Shown piece by piece: positions 1 to 7,931 of a stretch of 16,617 bases of DNA; within the stretch, counting starts at the first letter, position 1, and each line of letters opens with the position of its first letter. The stretch is from Anaerobacillus sp. GTDB taxonomy: Bacteria > Bacillota > Bacilli > Bacillales > Anaerobacillaceae. The notes under the pieces are model-generated. The model was not told the origin of the DNA and did no database searches. It saw only the letters and a list, made by a program, of their open reading frames with translations. Where the stretch lies: the NCBI GenBank assembly GCA_007118195.1, contig SKSA01000027.1:1-16617 (forward strand), written 5' to 3'. The position numbers and the translations under genes are program-made.

Positions 1-1139
1 CTTGAGTGATAATAAATGAACTTATAACCACTAATAAAGAAAACACCTAGTAAAGAAATAATCGACAAAATCAAATATAAATATGATGCGCTTAATTGCT
101 CGATAATCTGTCCACCTATACTTGCACCTATAATTCCTGATAAGCCAAAGAAAAATGAATAGAAAAGAAGGTGTCCCGTTGATTGTAATTGTTCAGGGAC
201 AATTTTTGTAACATAATGAAAAGCACTTAAGTAAAAAATACCGAAAGTTAAACCATGCATTAATTGCAATGGTAATACAAAAATTGGATCAACGATTATT
301 GCCATTAAAAACCACCGAAAACTATACAGAAAAGCGGCCACTATAATAAACGTTAATGCATGAAAACGACGAAACCACAATGTCGATGTAGCAAAAATTA
401 ACGCTTCAGAAATTACCCCAATGAACCAAGCCCAACCAATAAAAGCTTCCTTTCCACCTCTTTCGATAATATATATACCTAAAAAGCTATCACTAGAGCG
501 GTGAGTAACGGTTATAAACATCATAATCACTAAAAAAGATATTAATTTTTTATTTCTAAATAAATTTAAAGCTTCCCGAATATTAACGGACTTTTGTGAT
601 GTTTTAATGTCTTTTATACGTAAACTTATTATTAGTGTAATGGTTATAAAAAAAACAAAAGGTATATAAATATATTGAATACCAATAGCGGTTAAAAGGA
701 AGCCACCTGCAAGTGACATCACTGCAAAACCGAGTGACCCCCACATTCTGATCGAACCAAACGAAAGAGAAAGTTGATTAGCGGCTTTTTGAGCGAGACT
801 ATCACCAAGCCCGCCTACCGGAGCCATAAAAGCAAAAAAAACAAAGGTAGCAAAAATTAATAAACCATAATGAAAGCTTTGAAACATCAATACGGAAGAA
901 AATAATGTTCCCGTTAGACAAAATATAATGATTTTTTTAGAGGTTTTATATTTGTCCGTCATATAGCCCCAAAAAGGTTGAGCGATCATAGCGGCGAGAG
1001 GGCCTACCGCTAACAATACGCCAATTTGACTTCCGGTTAGGTCATTATTTTGGAAATATACTGGTAAATAACTAATAATAATGGTCATTGCTGAATAATA
1101 GAAAAATAAAAGTGCTTTAATATTAATAGTTGAATGCAT
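1..1139 (-). CDS. MFS transporter, YwbF/HcaT-like (C-terminus cut by window edge)
   Basis: I translated this frame by hand from the ATG at 1139; it stays open to the left edge, giving 379 codons with no stop. The start follows GGAG with a 6-base spacer. The protein is very hydrophobic, with repeated 18-22 residue membrane-type segments beginning right after the N-terminus. An MFS motif-A-like loop, GYMTDKYKTSKK, sits near residues 58-69 between helices 2 and 3, and an aromatic-rich first helix (LLFFYYSAMTIIISYLPVYF) is typical of the MFS_1_like / LacY-NupG / HcaT group. Family members are about 390-400 residues with 12 membrane helices, so only the last few residues should be missing. It is expected to be a proton-coupled uptake or efflux carrier in the cytoplasmic membrane; the substrate cannot be told from sequence. 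It begins 69 bases after the YkuI-like gene, beyond that gene's terminator, so it probably has its own promoter, which I could not identify convincingly. Confidence 0.85.
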   Translation of the reverse strand, partial: MHSTINIKALLFFYYSAMTIIISYLPVYFQNNDLTGSQIGVLLAVGPLAAMIAQPFWGYMTDKYKTSKKIIIFCLTGTLFSSVLMFQSFHYGLLIFATFVFFAFMAPVGGLGDSLAQKAANQLSLSFGSIRMWGSLGFAVMSLAGGFLLTAIGIQYIYIPFVFFITITLIISLRIKDIKTSQKSVNIREALNLFRNKKLISFLVIMMFITVTHRSSDSFLGIYIIERGGKEAFIGWAWFIGVISEALIFATSTLWFRRFHALTFIIVAAFLYSFRWFLMAIIVDPIFVLPLQLMHGLTFGIFYLSAFHYVTKIVPEQLQSTGHLLFYSFFFGLSGIIGASIGGQIIEQLSASYLYLILSIISLLGVFFISGYKFIYYHS

Positions 1140-1180
1140 GCATTTCTCCAATCATTGATTTAATAAACGGTAAACACAAG

Positions 1181-1209
1181 AAAAAAAGACTCGAAAGGAT
1201 GAGCCTCTT
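1181..1209 (-). terminator. Rho-independent terminator of the YkuI-like gene
   Basis: On the minus strand the sequence AAGAGGCTC, an 8-base loop, then GAGTCTTTTTTT forms a 9-bp stem with two G-U pairs. The stem is followed by a run of seven T. It starts within the stop codon region of the EAL gene and separates it from the MFS gene. Confidence 0.7.
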
Positions 1210-2428
1210 AATATAACAAACCTTCTTGTTCAAAAAGAAACGCATATGATAGGTCTAAAAATAAGTATAGCTCCCCATTGATCGGATAAGAAAAAGTGCG
1301 TATAAACTCATTTGTTTCTATATCGCTATACAAATCAGATAAAATACCTCTTCTATCATATTGCATCCTTACAATTGTTTCTAAAAAGTACGGGCGCCAA
1401 CTCCAGTTTTTCCCTAAATACTCCAACTGCCTCTGCCAACTCCCGTCTTTCTTTACGTAGTTAGTAGATCGTTGAAAGCCATATTGATCACAAATATAAA
1501 TACGAAAACAGACATCCTCAAGATGATCAGAAATTGACATAATGATTTCTTCAGAAGAGTGCTTTTTATCTTTTCTTACGACTTCTTCAAGACGACTGTT
1601 TAAATGTTCTATAAAAATATACTGCTGAGTTAGTTTCTTTCTTTCATGATTGATAAATTGCTCGAACTCATTTGTAAGCTGTTGTTTACAACAATGAGGC
1701 TCAACAAATTGAGAACATGGCTTTGCTAAATAAAAACCTTGATAGTACCTACCACCATTTTTCCAAGCAGCGTTTAATTTCGTTAAATCTCCAATACCTT
1801 GGAACAACAAGGTGGCTCCTATTTTCCTTGCAAACATCGATAATGAATATAGAACATCTCGATGAGAAGGAGAAAGCATTCCATCCTTAATAAACTTTAA
1901 ATCAACTTTTAAAATATCAGGTTCTAAAAGCGCAATACGATCTATATTGCTACCCCCTCTACCCACATCATCAATAGCAACTCTTATCCCAAAACTTTTA
2001 AGATACAAAATTAAATGACCAAGTTGAGATAAGTCTCCTTCGTAATCATGCTCTCTAATTTCTAAAACAATATTTTCAAATTTCAGTCCTTTATTTTGGT
2101 ACAACTTTATTCTACTAATTAACTGCTCTGTATAATCATTTTCACTCAAAAGAATATTGGCATTACAATTGATAAATAAATCCGTTTCGATATTTGCGTT
2201 GCAATAGTAGTCAAAAGCCAAGTGTTGAATATGCTCATCTACTTCAATAATATATTCTTCAGGGATATTATCATTATGAAAAAAGTCACCTAAAGTTTTT
2301 ACATCATCATTTATATTAATTCGTCCGAGAACTTCGTAACCGATCACACTTTGCTCTTCAGCACTTAAAATCGGTTGAAAGTATGGGACAACATGATCTT
2401 TATTCATTAGAATTTCTAGTGCATCCAT
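1208..2428 (-). CDS. ykuI: YkuI-like degenerate EAL-domain protein, probable c-di-GMP sensor
   Basis: This 406-residue protein matches the layout of Bacillus subtilis YkuI (about 407 aa): an N-terminal EAL domain (about 1-245), then a linker helix and a PAS-like YkuI_C domain with the family stretch KNWSWRPYFLETI near residue 340. YkuI binds c-di-GMP, and as I recall no phosphodiesterase activity was shown for it. EAL positions visible here are E32-V33-L34 (for EAL), N87, E123/E126 (LEIRE), D153-D154 (DDVG), K174 and QGFYLAKP at 230. The motif that is normally EGVE reads QGIG (210-213), so a conserved acidic residue is lost and activity is doubtful. A longer frame opens at 2458, but that ATG has no Shine-Dalgarno. 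The ATG at 2428 follows AGGGG with a 10-base spacer and restores the family length. It is monocistronic between its own promoter and terminator. Confidence 0.9.
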   Translation of the reverse strand: MDALEILMNKDHVVPYFQPILSAEEQSVIGYEVLGRININDDVKTLGDFFHNDNIPEEYIIEVDEHIQHLAFDYYCNANIETDLFINCNANILLSENDYTEQLISRIKLYQNKGLKFENIVLEIREHDYEGDLSQLGHLILYLKSFGIRVAIDDVGRGGSNIDRIALLEPDILKVDLKFIKDGMLSPSHRDVLYSLSMFARKIGATLLFQGIGDLTKLNAAWKNGGRYYQGFYLAKPCSQFVEPHCCKQQLTNEFEQFINHERKKLTQQYIFIEHLNSRLEEVVRKDKKHSSEEIIMSISDHLEDVCFRIYICDQYGFQRSTNYVKKDGSWQRQLEYLGKNWSWRPYFLETIVRMQYDRRGILSDLYSDIETNEFIRTFSYPINGELYLFLDLSYAFLFEQEGLLY

Positions 2429-2479
2429 ATTACGTAAACCCCTATCTAAACTCTTCATTTAAACTAGAAAACATTTATG

Positions 2480-2488
2480 ATTATATCA
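2480..2488 (-). promoter_or_regulatory. Extended -10 promoter for the YkuI-like gene
   Basis: The minus strand carries TGATATAAT, a perfect TGn extended -10 joined to TATAAT. No good -35 hexamer lies 16-18 bases upstream, which is usual for extended -10 promoters. Transcription would start near 2473, leaving a leader of about 45 bases before the ATG at 2428. It would leave only about 15 bases before the rejected upstream ATG at 2458. Confidence 0.55.
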
Positions 2489-2534
2489 TTAATTTGGTCT
2501 AAATGGTATGTACTTCCTTTTATAAATAGCATGC

Positions 2535-2571
2535 AAAGAAGAAATTGCCATTATCGGTCAATTTCTTCTTT
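2535..2571 (-). terminator. Hairpin ending the small membrane-protein gene (possible terminator)
   Basis: AAAGAAGAAATTG and CAATTTCTTCTTT form a perfect 13-bp inverted repeat around an 11-base loop. The stop codon of the 48-residue gene lies within the element, at the stem-loop junction. The stem is AT-rich and the T-run on the minus strand is short (CTTCTTTG), so termination may be weak. On the plus strand it is followed by TTCTTTTCTTA. Confidence 0.45.
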
Positions 2572-2704
2572 TCTTACGAGATAAGAACCAATTTTCAGCT
2601 TTTGTTTTTTTCGGTCGATCTGGTGAGGTCGGATCATAAAACCAATTATATTTAACAGTTAAATAAACGAGAACAATGATGATTAAAATAAGTAACCAGT
2701 TCAT
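2558..2704 (-). CDS. Small single-pass membrane protein, 48 aa, unknown function
   Basis: I found this frame by hand: an ATG at 2704 preceded by GGAGGGAGACAG, a strong Shine-Dalgarno with good spacing, and a TGA stop at 2558-2560. The product begins MNWLLILIIIVLVYLTV, one membrane helix of about 17-18 residues with almost no N-terminal tail. A short aromatic stretch (KYNWFYDPTSPDRP) follows, then a highly basic end, KAENWFLSRKKRRN. The positive C-terminal tail predicts an N-out/C-in topology with the tail in the cytoplasm. It lies 78 bases downstream of the 500-residue dehydratase-like gene with no clear terminator between them, so read-through from that operon is possible. I do not recognise the family. 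A partner or regulator role in the membrane is only a guess; the ribosome binding site and sensible composition make it likely to be real. Confidence 0.7.
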   Translation of the reverse strand: MNWLLILIIIVLVYLTVKYNWFYDPTSPDRPKKTKAENWFLSRKKRRN

Positions 2705-2782
2705 CTGTCTCCCTCCATACGTATATTGTTACCAAAATAAGCGTAATAAAGGGAGTTAAATTATTCACTTTTTACCAAGTCA

Positions 2783-4285
2783 TCAATGGTCATAGATGAC
2801 ATTTGCAGCTGAACAAGCAACGACATGTTTGAAACAATGTTTTGAAGCAACTTGTTCATTGAGTTTATGCTGCTTTTTTTGCTTTGCATGCATGGCATCT
2901 TCATATTCCTTTTGTGCCGCTTGCTTTGCTTTGAAAAGCATCATTTGCACACGACTATAAACATTTACCGCGCCATCCCCTGTGGTTTCAATTGGTAAAA
3001 AAATCGCTTCTGGATACTTTTCGGTAATATAAGATTGGACACCATCTGATACGCCAGACGAAGGCATACAGCCAAATGGCTTCACTGAAATCGTCATATT
3101 GGCCTTTTTCTTAATGACATTTAATAAAAGTTTGCCTACTTCCATATGCCCTTCACCACCACGGTTATGGTTATCGTAATATCGATGAGCATACTTTGCT
3201 AGCTCATCCATATCTGGGAGTTCATAATAATGAAGGCCCAACAGCTTAGCGTAAAATTGGAACATCACCCGAACGGCACGATCTGCTAACGATAATTTTA
3301 AAATTCTCTGACGTGGTTTTTTTCCTGCTAAACCGAATTTCCCATGATCAAATTGTTTTAAATTTAATCTCCTCCTCGTATCAAAGCGGCCTTCCCAGAT
3401 TAAAAATAAAATCCATGCTGTCACGGGTTGAACTTCAACTTCAGCGCCTTCAGATTCTAAAAACTGTTGCAGTCTATAGTTCCCGTCACCTTCTGTCGTC
3501 ATAGCCCAAAATTCACCTATCACACTGACTTTCGGTTTTATTTTCGTCCAATCGACTTTAATCTTTTGAAACTCTTTTTTACAACTAAGTAAAACTGGCA
3601 TCAATGGTTTCCTGTGTAGAAAAGTCTCATAAAGCTTGTCTTTACATTGTTGGATCACCTTGTTCGTTGTCCCAGGTTCTTTTTCATAAGGCCTAATTCG
3701 ATAACCAATGATATTCAAAATGTCACTAATAAAGACGGTTTTTAATACAGTCGTGAAAAAAGTTGTGTTTAATTCAAGACCATTATCGTCTCCAGTAGCT
3801 TGCTTTAATCCTTCCTGCTGTTGAAATAACAAAACACGGAAACCGTCAAATCCAGCATCTCGAAGTGCCTTTCGATATTCAGTGACATAAGTACCGAAGC
3901 GGCAAGGCCCACATGAACCAGACGTCACAAACACATAGTTTTTAATGATCTCTTCCTTTGACGTTCCTTCACGTTCTAATTGCTTTAAATATTTAATTAA
4001 GTTCCCAACAGTAAAATAAGTAGGGTTACATTGCCCGCGATTTCCGAACTCTCTGCCGAGTTGCAGCGAGGTGATATCCGGACAATCTAACGCCTTTATA
4101 TTATATCCCAAACTACGAATCGCAGCTTCAATAAGAGTATCGTGGAGCATTGTTAGTCCACCAAACAAAATCGTTGTCGTCTTCTTTTCTTTTTTTGAAA
4201 AGTGACGGTACACAGGGTCGTACCAATGTTTTCTTACTTCTGAAACATCATCGCATTTATGATTTGTTTTAGTTTGATTAGACAT
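2783..4285 (-). CDS. 2-hydroxyacyl-CoA dehydratase-like protein (COG3581 type), Cys-rich partner of the upstream activase
   Basis: This 500-residue protein belongs to the HgdB/BcrBC-related group that usually accompanies large activases. Conserved family stretches visible are GNRGQCNPTYFTVGNL (C86), SGSCGPCRFGTYVTEYRKAL (C125, C128) and VKPFGCMPSSGVSDG (C406). In related dehydratase and reductase components such cysteines hold a [4Fe-4S] or double-cubane cluster that receives one electron from the activase at the cost of ATP; here cluster binding is inferred. The C-terminal 50 residues are a charged helix (AKQKKQHKLNEQ) followed by a short Cys-containing tail. The ATG at 4285 has AGGGGGT with a 5-base spacer. 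It starts 18 bases after the activase stop, so the two are one operon and very likely one complex in the cytoplasm. The substrate is unknown: no acyl-CoA transferase, dehydrogenase or ferredoxin gene is nearby. It resembles the E. coli YjiM/YjiL pair only in general plan. Confidence 0.85.
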   Translation of the reverse strand: MSNQTKTNHKCDDVSEVRKHWYDPVYRHFSKKEKKTTTILFGGLTMLHDTLIEAAIRSLGYNIKALDCPDITSLQLGREFGNRGQCNPTYFTVGNLIKYLKQLEREGTSKEEIIKNYVFVTSGSCGPCRFGTYVTEYRKALRDAGFDGFRVLLFQQQEGLKQATGDDNGLELNTTFFTTVLKTVFISDILNIIGYRIRPYEKEPGTTNKVIQQCKDKLYETFLHRKPLMPVLLSCKKEFQKIKVDWTKIKPKVSVIGEFWAMTTEGDGNYRLQQFLESEGAEVEVQPVTAWILFLIWEGRFDTRRRLNLKQFDHGKFGLAGKKPRQRILKLSLADRAVRVMFQFYAKLLGLHYYELPDMDELAKYAHRYYDNHNRGGEGHMEVGKLLLNVIKKKANMTISVKPFGCMPSSGVSDGVQSYITEKYPEAIFLPIETTGDGAVNVYSRVQMMLFKAKQAAQKEYEDAMHAKQKKQHKLNEQVASKHCFKHVVACSAANVIYDH

Positions 4286-4303
4286 TTTTTACCCCCTACA
4301 AAC

Positions 4304-7300
4304 CTAACTTGTTTCTTCGATAGAAGAATGATCGATCATCTGTTTTCGTTTTTCTTTTCTCTTTAATTCGTCTTCTAACTGTTCTTCTTTTAATTTCAAA
4401 GAATGGTGATACGTCTTGACGCGAATTTTTATTGACCCAGTAGGTTTATTAGCATCAATATCATGAAGTGCAGAATACGGCACATTAGCAACCCCTGTAA
4501 TCGAATCAATAATTCCATACGTTGGGGCATCATGACCGCACTTAAAGCTAGATAAATCTAAAAGAGCCACATTTGGGTATCTTGCTGCAAACTTTGACGC
4601 CCAAACTTTTTGAGCACTATTTGAACTGAAATTTTCGGGCCAAACATCGTTAATATCAAATGGACTCGAAATTTTATTTGCGTTTAGATCCTCTTGAAAA
4701 TATTTAGCAACCCATTTCTCATCTTTCGGTATCGAACGCATCGATAAAATCGGATACCCTTTCACTTGATATTCCTCAAGCACTCGATGGTTTAAACCTG
4801 GATCAGAATGGTACGGCCGCCCAATCATAAGTAAAGCGATACGACCATTTTTTTGGACATCTTCAAGAATCTCTTTTCCCTTTTGTTCCATTTCTAAATC
4901 AAACTTTTTCATTGCTTGTAAGCCTTGATCAACCGCAAAATTATTTTCATCTTCAGTAACATTTAAACGTTCACCAAACACTTCGAATAGCTGAAATTTC
5001 ATAAAGTTCTTTTCAACAAATGTAATCGCTGGGTCTAAATACGTAATATTTTTTGTCTTAAAGAAATCGGTCTCTTTCGTAAACGCAGCTTTAATCACAT
5101 TCGGTGAGCCACTAACAATCGGACAACTAGCGGTATCTACCACATTATCTAAATACGTCGGCAAATGAGTAATACACGGGAAGAAAATATAATTCAACTC
5201 GTGTTTTGCATGATGCTTCGTTAATAAATTATGAACGTGAGCTTGCGTTACTTTTGATGGGTAACAAGGGTCTACCGAACCGTATTTCCCCCCCTTCATC
5301 CATAGGTCTTCACTCGTATAATCGCTAAAAATAATATTTTTTGGATCTAAACCCAACGATTCAAAATACGTTCGCCAAAATGGCGCTGTTGACCAAATGG
5401 CTAATACTCTAGGTATACCAATTTTAATATTTCGTCTTTCTTCAGCTGCCGCTTGTGATGACCGTTGGAAACGTCGTTTAACCGACACCTTTTTCGGTTC
5501 TAAAAACGGAATCATCCGTTTTTCTAACTTCACATCATCGATAAGATCGTCTTCTGTTGGCATTGGGCTTGGCTCATAAAAACGCTCAAACATCTTTTTC
5601 GCTTCATATTCTATTAAATTTGGATATTGTTCCTTTAACTCATTTCGCTTTTTCGTAAGCTGAATCACTGCTTCTTTGTCTTCGACAGTTCCTTTTTCAC
5701 AACTAAATCCCGAAATATATCTTGCAGTATTCCCTTGGGGAGTCACCGTGTCAATAAACGTTCGACTACAGTGATTTGGGCAAAAATGACAGACGGTTGA
5801 CTGATCATTTGTTGTTGTGTATTCGATATTTAATGCTGTATTTAAGCCGATAAATGACGTGTTCCCTTTCCGATTTACGACACGAAGCGCTTCCATTGCA
5901 GCGCCAATCGCACCTGCTTCTCCTGTGTGAGGGTGAACAAACACTTCTGCATCAGGAACACGTTCTTTTATATAGTCTACCTGCGCTTTTACAGCTGCTA
6001 AATTATGCTGTGTTCCACCTTGAAGCACAAATCGTCTGCCGAGCTCTGACATGCGCGGAATTTGCACTACGTATTGCCAAATATTTTTCGGTAAAACGTA
6101 AGCAAGACCAGCTAAGAGTTCTTCTTTTGAATATCCTTCTTTTTGAAAGTTGACACGATCTGTGTCTAAAAAAACGGCACATCCGTAAGAAAATTTTGGT
6201 GACAACTCGGCACGGAAAGCACTTTGGGCATAGTCATTAATCGGAATCCCGAATTGATCAGCCATTGCTTGCAAAAGCATCCCATTTCCCGCAGAACATT
6301 GATTAGACAAACGAAAATTACGAATATCACCGTTTTTTAAAAATAATACTTTAATATCTTGCCCACCAACATCACAAATAACGTCAATATCACCACAAAA
6401 ATGAACCGCACTTTGCATGTGAGCCACCGTTTCAACGATATTTACATCCGCATATAAGGTTCGCTCTAAAACATCTGCAGCATATCCAGTAGCACCAAAA
6501 CCGATAATTTCTAATGTAGCTCCATTTATTTCTGCTTGTTTTTTCAAATCTTTTAATAGTTCCTTCGTATCTTGAATCGGGTTTCCTTTTGATAACTGAT
6601 ACGCTTTAAACAACACTTGTCCATTTTCATCCATTAAAACTGCTTTAGAAGAGGTTGACCCACCGTCAACACCTAATATTGCCCGAACATTTTCTCCTTT
6701 TTTAAAGTCTGCCTGTTTAAATTTTGGTATCTCGTATTGCTTTTTAAACTGCTCGAGTTCATGACTATTTTTTACGAGAGGTGGACCTGCAGTTTCACCT
6801 AACTTCGCTTTTCTTCCATACAAAATATAATTCTTTAATGCTTGAACTCCTCTAAAAACCCCAACATTTTTCGGTTCGTATAAACCGTAAATCGCTGAGC
6901 CGAAAGCAGCGTAATATTGTGAATTATTCGGTACATAGATTAACTCGTCAATATCGCAGTTGCTAGGATATTGATAGTTCCGTTCATCCCAAACATCTTT
7001 AATACGTTTTTTCCAACAATCTTGTAAAAAAGGTAAATACGTATTAGGACCACCGAGAAGAATCACTTCATGCCTCAACGTATTACCTCTACTTAAAACG
7101 GATAGATTTTGCATCACTATGGCATCGGCCAACGAGCACATAATTTCTTTTGCTGGAATACCTGTTTTAGTCAAATTAACGATATCCGTTTCTGCGAACA
7201 CCCCACATTTCGCTGCCACATGATGAAGCTTTGTATCATCAAAACGAAGCTCCATCACAACTTGTTCTTCCATCCCTACTTTAATCATACATTTATCAAT

Positions 7301-7732
7301 CGTTGCTCCTGTACCAGAGGCACATTTATCATTCATTGATGTAATCGCGTATTTTCCACCTGTTTTTTCATTTTCTTTAAAAATAATGATCTTAGCGTCT
7401 TGTCCACCTAGTTCAACGACACTACCCGCATTAGGATGCAGTTCTTCTACCGCCATTGTAACTGCATTTACTTCTTGCACAAATTTCGCCCCAAGAACTT
7501 CAGCTAATGGCAGTCCCCCTGAACCCGTAATAAAAATGCGGACATCATCATTCATTTTAATATGAAACTCGTTGATGATTTCTTCTAAGAAGGTAAGAAC
7601 GAATTCAGCTTGCTTCGTATGGTGCCGTTTATACTTTGACCATAATATTTCCTTTGTTTGAGGGTTAATAACTGTTGCCTTAACGGTAGTCGACCCTACA
7701 TCAACCCCGATCACGAATTGTTTGTGTGTCAT
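4304..7732 (-). CDS. Fused double activase (BadF/BadG/BcrA/BcrD, archerase) with DUF2229-type domain
   Basis: This 1142-residue protein has two ASKHA ATPase domains in tandem. The first has IGVDVGSTTVKA (8-19), VELGGQDAK (106-114), CASGTG (C137) and AAKCGVFAETD (C176). The second has LGVDGGSTSSKA (353-364), DVGGQDIK (454-461), QCSAGNG (C479) and YGCAVFLDTD (C518). In HgdC-type activases two cysteines from each subunit of a homodimer hold one bridging [4Fe-4S] cluster; the spacing here is 39 residues in both halves. A Cys cluster, CHFCPNHC (648-655) with C678, links to a DUF2229-like region from about 768 (IGIPRVLAIWSTAPFWRTYF) with C823, C853, C870 and C1065. The tail is a charged helix. Role by family: ATP hydrolysis drives a low-potential electron to a dehydratase or reductase component. 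The ATG at 7732 follows GAGGAG with 7 bases between. It is the first gene of the operon. Confidence 0.9.
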   Translation of the reverse strand: MTHKQFVIGVDVGSTTVKATVINPQTKEILWSKYKRHHTKQAEFVLTFLEEIINEFHIKMNDDVRIFITGSGGLPLAEVLGAKFVQEVNAVTMAVEELHPNAGSVVELGGQDAKIIIFKENEKTGGKYAITSMNDKCASGTGATIDKCMIKVGMEEQVVMELRFDDTKLHHVAAKCGVFAETDIVNLTKTGIPAKEIMCSLADAIVMQNLSVLSRGNTLRHEVILLGGPNTYLPFLQDCWKKRIKDVWDERNYQYPSNCDIDELIYVPNNSQYYAAFGSAIYGLYEPKNVGVFRGVQALKNYILYGRKAKLGETAGPPLVKNSHELEQFKKQYEIPKFKQADFKKGENVRAILGVDGGSTSSKAVLMDENGQVLFKAYQLSKGNPIQDTKELLKDLKKQAEINGATLEIIGFGATGYAADVLERTLYADVNIVETVAHMQSAVHFCGDIDVICDVGGQDIKVLFLKNGDIRNFRLSNQCSAGNGMLLQAMADQFGIPINDYAQSAFRAELSPKFSYGCAVFLDTDRVNFQKEGYSKEELLAGLAYVLPKNIWQYVVQIPRMSELGRRFVLQGGTQHNLAAVKAQVDYIKERVPDAEVFVHPHTGEAGAIGAAMEALRVVNRKGNTSFIGLNTALNIEYTTTNDQSTVCHFCPNHCSRTFIDTVTPQGNTARYISGFSCEKGTVEDKEAVIQLTKKRNELKEQYPNLIEYEAKKMFERFYEPSPMPTEDDLIDDVKLEKRMIPFLEPKKVSVKRRFQRSSQAAAEERRNIKIGIPRVLAIWSTAPFWRTYFESLGLDPKNIIFSDYTSEDLWMKGGKYGSVDPCYPSKVTQAHVHNLLTKHHAKHELNYIFFPCITHLPTYLDNVVDTASCPIVSGSPNVIKAAFTKETDFFKTKNITYLDPAITFVEKNFMKFQLFEVFGERLNVTEDENNFAVDQGLQAMKKFDLEMEQKGKEILEDVQKNGRIALLMIGRPYHSDPGLNHRVLEEYQVKGYPILSMRSIPKDEKWVAKYFQEDLNANKISSPFDINDVWPENFSSNSAQKVWASKFAARYPNVALLDLSSFKCGHDAPTYGIIDSITGVANVPYSALHDIDANKPTGSIKIRVKTYHHSLKLKEEQLEDELKRKEKRKQMIDHSSIEETS

Positions 7733-7780
7733 TACTAATCTCCTCTAGTATGTAAGAATAATTTTGAGCTTTATATTGCG

Positions 7781-7802
7781 TATGAAAATATCATTTTTCA
7801 CA
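7781..7802. promoter_or_regulatory. 22-bp imperfect palindrome upstream of the activase operon, possible operator
   Basis: On the minus strand TGTGAAAA, six bases, then TTTTCATA forms 8-base arms with one mismatch. It is centred about 60 bases before the activase ATG in an otherwise AT-rich 150-base leader. The arms recall Fnr and Rex half-sites, but the spacing fits neither consensus. I see no convincing -35/-10 pair, so this is only a candidate. Confidence 0.25.
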
Positions 7803-7883
7803 CTAATAATAGTTATTCAAAAATGGACGTATCCACAAACATCTTTTCCATGATGGTTATAAACTATTCATTTTTATCAATAG

Positions 7884-7925
7884 AAAAAGGCAAGGAGAAC
7901 ATCGCAATTCTCGCCCTGCCTTTTA
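7884..7925 (-). terminator. Rho-independent terminator of the P-loop ATPase gene
   Basis: On the minus strand AAAAGGCA pairs with TGCCTTTT, and an inner GAGAA/TTCTC extends the stem after an internal loop; the hairpin loop is about 8 bases. The 3' arm runs into CCTTTTTC. It lies a few bases after the ATPase stop and separates that gene from the activase operon. Confidence 0.75.
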
Positions 7926-7931
7926 TTTGAC

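Noticed and set aside
641..680. Placeholder entry with zero interest in the findings list at the same coordinates
   Set aside because: It makes no claim: nothing unusual was seen in this part of the MFS transporter gene, and it should be ignored.
2429..2458. Upstream ATG giving a 10-residue longer YkuI-like protein
   Set aside because: No Shine-Dalgarno precedes it and it would leave a leader of only about 15 bases from the extended -10. The internal ATG has one and matches the family length.
5854..6153. Plus-strand 99-codon open frame
   Set aside because: It lies antisense within the well-supported activase gene, has Leu/Gln/Ser-rich low-complexity composition, and shows no ribosome site; the same holds for the other short plus-strand frames inside minus-strand genes.
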